10,503 nucleotides of DNA from Hemicentrotus pulcherrimus. Its lineage: Eukaryota; Echinodermata; Echinoidea; Camarodonta; Strongylocentrotidae. The position numbers were made by a program, and so were the translations under genes. Where the stretch lies: contig BEXV01001236.1 in the NCBI GenBank assembly GCA_003118195.1, positions 60,305 through 70,807 on the forward strand, written 5' to 3'. How positions within the stretch are numbered: position 1 is the first letter of the stretch; the number at the start of each line of letters is the position of its first letter. Shown here one piece after another: positions 8,719-10,503 of this stretch. The notes beneath the pieces were generated by a model, which saw nothing but the letters and a program-made list of their open reading frames with translations, was not told where the DNA came from and searched no databases.

Positions 8719-8824
8719 ATATTACAGCTTCCACTGCCATAATGTGTTAGCGCTATCGTTTTACAAATGAGATTTAAGATAACATCACAAGTAGGAAAGA
8801 AAACTTAGATCCCTTCATCTGTAG
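8719..8824 (+). other. Putative 3' end of intron with TAG acceptor
   Basis: Sequence between copy A and the candidate exon. It ends CCCTTCATCTGTAG (8811-8824), a moderate pyrimidine stretch followed by AG. The TAG at 8822-8824 is also an in-frame stop for the downstream reading frame, consistent with a splice junction there. Confidence 0.35.
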
Positions 8825-9109
8825 TCATATTACAAACGATTCAAATTATGGAGCATTTGGGGAGACGGATACAACATGATGCTAAAACCAAGAACAATTG
8901 AGATGCTTTTCGAGAGAGATGTAGGGCCCACGGTCGTGGACATTTCGAAACGAATCGTCAAAAATGTGGTCGGAAAACCGCCAGGAAATCGAGAGGGAGA
9001 TGGGTCGGTCGATCGAGCTCGGGTGTGGATGACCATCGAGATTGTGATTTCGCTGTTGTTGTTGACTTGGTCATATAAGTTGCTGCTCATACCCGGTGAT
9101 CGCATCACG
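8825..9109 (+). CDS. Candidate coding exon, single-pass membrane protein of unknown family
   Basis: The frame is open for 95 codons between a TAG acceptor (ending 8824) and a consensus donor GTGAGT (9110-9115); both junctions fall on codon boundaries (phase 0/0). If it is instead a first coding exon, translation would begin at ATG 8876 (A at -3) or 8879, giving 78 residues before the donor. The peptide has a charged region with ISKRIVKNVVGK and a glycine/arginine/aspartate stretch. A hydrophobic helix, about VWMTIEIVISLLLLTWSY, follows near residues 69-86, preceded by arginines, which suits a type II or multi-pass membrane protein. The sequence is clearly more GC-rich than its flanks. A 92-codon minus-strand frame overlaps almost exactly and shares third positions. 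I prefer plus because of the donor and the balanced residue content. I do not recognise the family. Confidence 0.42.
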
Positions 9110-9115
9110 GTGAGT
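9110..9115 (+). other. Consensus 5' splice donor GTGAGT
   Basis: ACG|GTGAGT matches the animal donor consensus well and is the strongest splice signal attached to an open frame in the window. The frame reaches a stop (TAA, 9116-9118) immediately inside the would-be intron. Confidence 0.45.
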
Positions 9116-9425
9116 TAATTGGACGGGAGATCGTCTCTTAGTCCTCACTTGATGCGTTCGTGTGTCCGCGGCGAAGGAGCGGAGATGGAAAGGGGTTGGT
9201 GAATTTCTCTTCGACAGAATCTACGTTTTGTCCTTAAATTGCTTAATGTGCACAAACTTGTACCAATGTCTGTCGAAGCTTTGCAAATATGGACATTTTT
9301 TTTTCTTTCTCTCCAGAGTTCGTAGACAATTTTTTCAACACATTTCAAAATCTGTTGAAAAATCTGTAACATAAATTGTATATTTTATTTATATATCAAT
9401 GAATAGACAAAAAAACAAACAAACA
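9116..9425. other. Putative intron start with two short hairpins
   Basis: Downstream of the donor, 10-base perfect arms CTTCGACAGA (9209-9218) and TCTGTCGAAG (9269-9278) enclose 50 bases. A second pair, TTTTTCAACA (9331-9340) and TGTTGAAAAA (9353-9362), encloses 12 bases. Frames of 70-75 codons occur on both strands here but have no splice or composition support. Confidence 0.4.
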
Positions 9426-9522
9426 TCATAATCATCTGTTTCATTATTATCATAATCATTATTATCATTATAATTACTATTGATATTATCATAATTATCA
9501 TTATCATTATCATTATGATAAA
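9426..9522. repeat. Imperfect ATT/ATC trinucleotide microsatellite
   Basis: A long run of ATT, ATC and ATA triplets (CATTATTATCATAATCATT and onward) with strand-symmetric pieces, so it can pair with itself locally. Confidence 0.85.
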
Positions 9523-9599
9523 TACCATCAGTCTTATTCTTATGAATTGATATTCGTAATGAACTGTAATGGAATTAAACCATCACGCAAAATAATAAA

Positions 9600-9671
9600 A
9601 AGATCGAAGGGCCGCGGTCTCAGTGCCGCGTCATGCATGACCGATCCTGGCGAAAACCCGCTTAGGGAGAA
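9600..9671. other. Isolated GC-rich patch with a 12-bp palindrome
   Basis: About 70 bases of GC-rich, CpG-containing sequence stand out between the AT microsatellite and copy B. They contain the perfect palindrome GTCATGCATGAC (9630-9641). A 62-codon minus-strand frame (9540-9728) and an overlapping plus-strand frame of 47 codons (ATG near 9558) both cross it. The minus frame contains a GTGAGT on its strand near 9671-9676. Neither frame has enough support to be called a gene; it may be an exon fragment or part of an unrecognised repeat. Confidence 0.25.
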
Positions 9672-9755
9672 CTCACTTATATACTGCATTTTTTTCATTT
9701 GAGCGTATCCAGCAAACCCGATTATCATAAGTTGTGTCAGAATGTTGAATTTAGC

Positions 9756-10276
9756 TTAAAGGTGATGCAAAGTTTTGGGAAATTTTGAAAATTGGATGGA
9801 TAGTAATTTTTTTAAACATTTTGATATATTTGGATCTAATTGGATGCCCCTGTGAATGTATTATAAGCACCAGAAAAGTTAGCCCCTATAACACTTCTGC
9901 TTTCCAAAAATTGACATATTCAAGATTAAACGGTGCTTCCCGGTTTATTTAAAATGTTTCAAATAGCTCGCTTATAAGGGCATTCCATGGTAGCTGCGAC
10001 CACGAAAATCTCAGAATATGCAGTTTTATATTTAATTCCCAAACGAGTATTGCAAATTTCAAATCGGTCGATTGTAGTCAAGAATCATTGTTTTAAAGCT
10101 AAAATAATAACATCCTTGAGAGGGAGCTATACAACATGAAGAGTTTATTATTTACAATTTCACCACTCCTAGACTCGATCTCAACCGTGACAACGACCAT
10201 AAAAATTGCATAAACTTCCACTATGTTCATTTGAGCCAAGTTCATGACCCATACAAAAACTTGTTATTACCTTTAA
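9756..10276 (+). mobile_element. TTAA-type MITE, copy B (more complete copy)
   Basis: TTAA occurs at both boundaries (9756-9759 and 10273-10276), as expected for a TTAA target-site duplication. Inside it the left end reads AGGTGATGCAAAGTTTTGG and the right end, read inward on the other strand, AGGTAATAACAAGTTTTTG, which are imperfect terminal inverted repeats of about 19 bp. The element body is about 513 bp and has no coding potential. TTAA targets are typical of piggyBac-like elements and some others. The termini here do not start with the CCC usual for piggyBac, so the superfamily is left open. Copy A at 8240-8718 is its inverted relative. Confidence 0.72.
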
Positions 10277-10410
10277 ATTAAGATGGACTAGCTTTTCGTC
10301 TTGCACTATTCGAAGTAATACGCAAACATAAACAAAATCTGAAGTCAAACACAAAAAACAAAGGGTAAAACAAGTATAATTTATTTTGCTATAATGTGAG
10401 GCTTTATCAT
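10277..10410. other. AT-rich spacer, nothing seen
   Basis: Short AT-rich stretch between copy B and the element end at 10411. No open frame or repeat is recognisable. Confidence 0.5.
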
Positions 10411-10434
10411 GCGCGGATCCACCGGGGGGGGGGC
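10411..10434 (+). mobile_element. Partial GGCGGATCC-type element end, runs towards window edge
   Basis: GCGCGGATCCACCGG followed by a run of ten or more G resembles the left terminus of the element at 114-323 (CGCGGATCCAGG, then a G run). The interior would extend right through a T tract (10441-10450) and past position 10503, so the other end cannot be seen. Confidence 0.45.
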
Positions 10435-10503
10435 TGATCTTTTTTTTTTTATTGTATTTTTTAAAAATTTATTGCAAACAAAAATAATTTTAAATATATA
10501 TAT

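Noticed and set aside
8830..9108. Minus-strand frame of 92 codons opposite the candidate exon
   Set aside because: It shares third codon positions with the plus frame, so is easily kept open as a shadow. It is serine/threonine-rich, and the splice donor fits the plus strand.
9145..9374. Overlapping plus (70 codon) and minus (75 codon) frames
   Set aside because: Both lie after the donor in putative intron, cross a T run, and lack any coding signal.
8240..10276. Interpreting the whole interval as one 2-kb transposon with 0.5-kb terminal inverted repeats
   Set aside because: Each arm has its own pair of short inverted termini, and copy B has TTAA on both sides. Two independent insertions of one short element in opposite orientation fit better.

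Overview
The window looks like AT-rich animal genomic DNA: intronic or intergenic sequence with very low coding density, long simple-sequence tracts (CT/GA, GT/G, ATT/ATC), and at least five fold-back or inverted-repeat structures of the kind left by non-autonomous DNA transposons. There are no bacterial-style operons, no ribosome-binding sites and no closely packed reading frames. The repeat flavour (a GGCGGATCC-ended element, a GTTTCACAAAGATC-ended element, CT tracts following C runs) suggests a marine invertebrate, perhaps an echinoderm. That assignment is an inference from general appearance, not a database match.

Layout. A short GGCGGATCC-type inverted-repeat element lies at 114-323, and a second end of the same type at 10411-10434 runs off the right edge. 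A near-palindromic fold-back element occupies 971-1521. The stretch 1522-4842 is mostly featureless apart from one weak candidate exon on the plus strand (3333-3493). A compact element with 51-bp terminal inverted repeats (48 of 51 matching) lies at 4843-5156 and appears to have inserted into a degenerate short tandem repeat. Simple repeats fill much of 5440-6330. A more GC-rich segment runs from about 6541 to 7380 and holds a weak minus-strand reading frame. An inverted repeat around a GA microsatellite follows at 7438-7853.

The most interesting part is 8240-10276. Two copies of one roughly 0.5-kb repeat family lie in opposite orientation. The better copy (9756-10276) is bounded by TTAA on both sides and carries imperfect terminal inverted repeats. 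Between the copies is the best candidate exon of the window (8825-9109): 95 codons open from a TAG acceptor to a GTGAGT donor, with both junctions on codon boundaries, encoding a basic stretch followed by one predicted membrane helix. I do not recognise the protein. If the exon is real, it sits between long complementary intronic arms, an arrangement known in other animals to favour back-splicing into circular RNA or RNA editing of the duplex.

No complete gene, RNA gene, CRISPR array, transposase or reverse transcriptase was found. All coding calls are tentative single-exon fragments.
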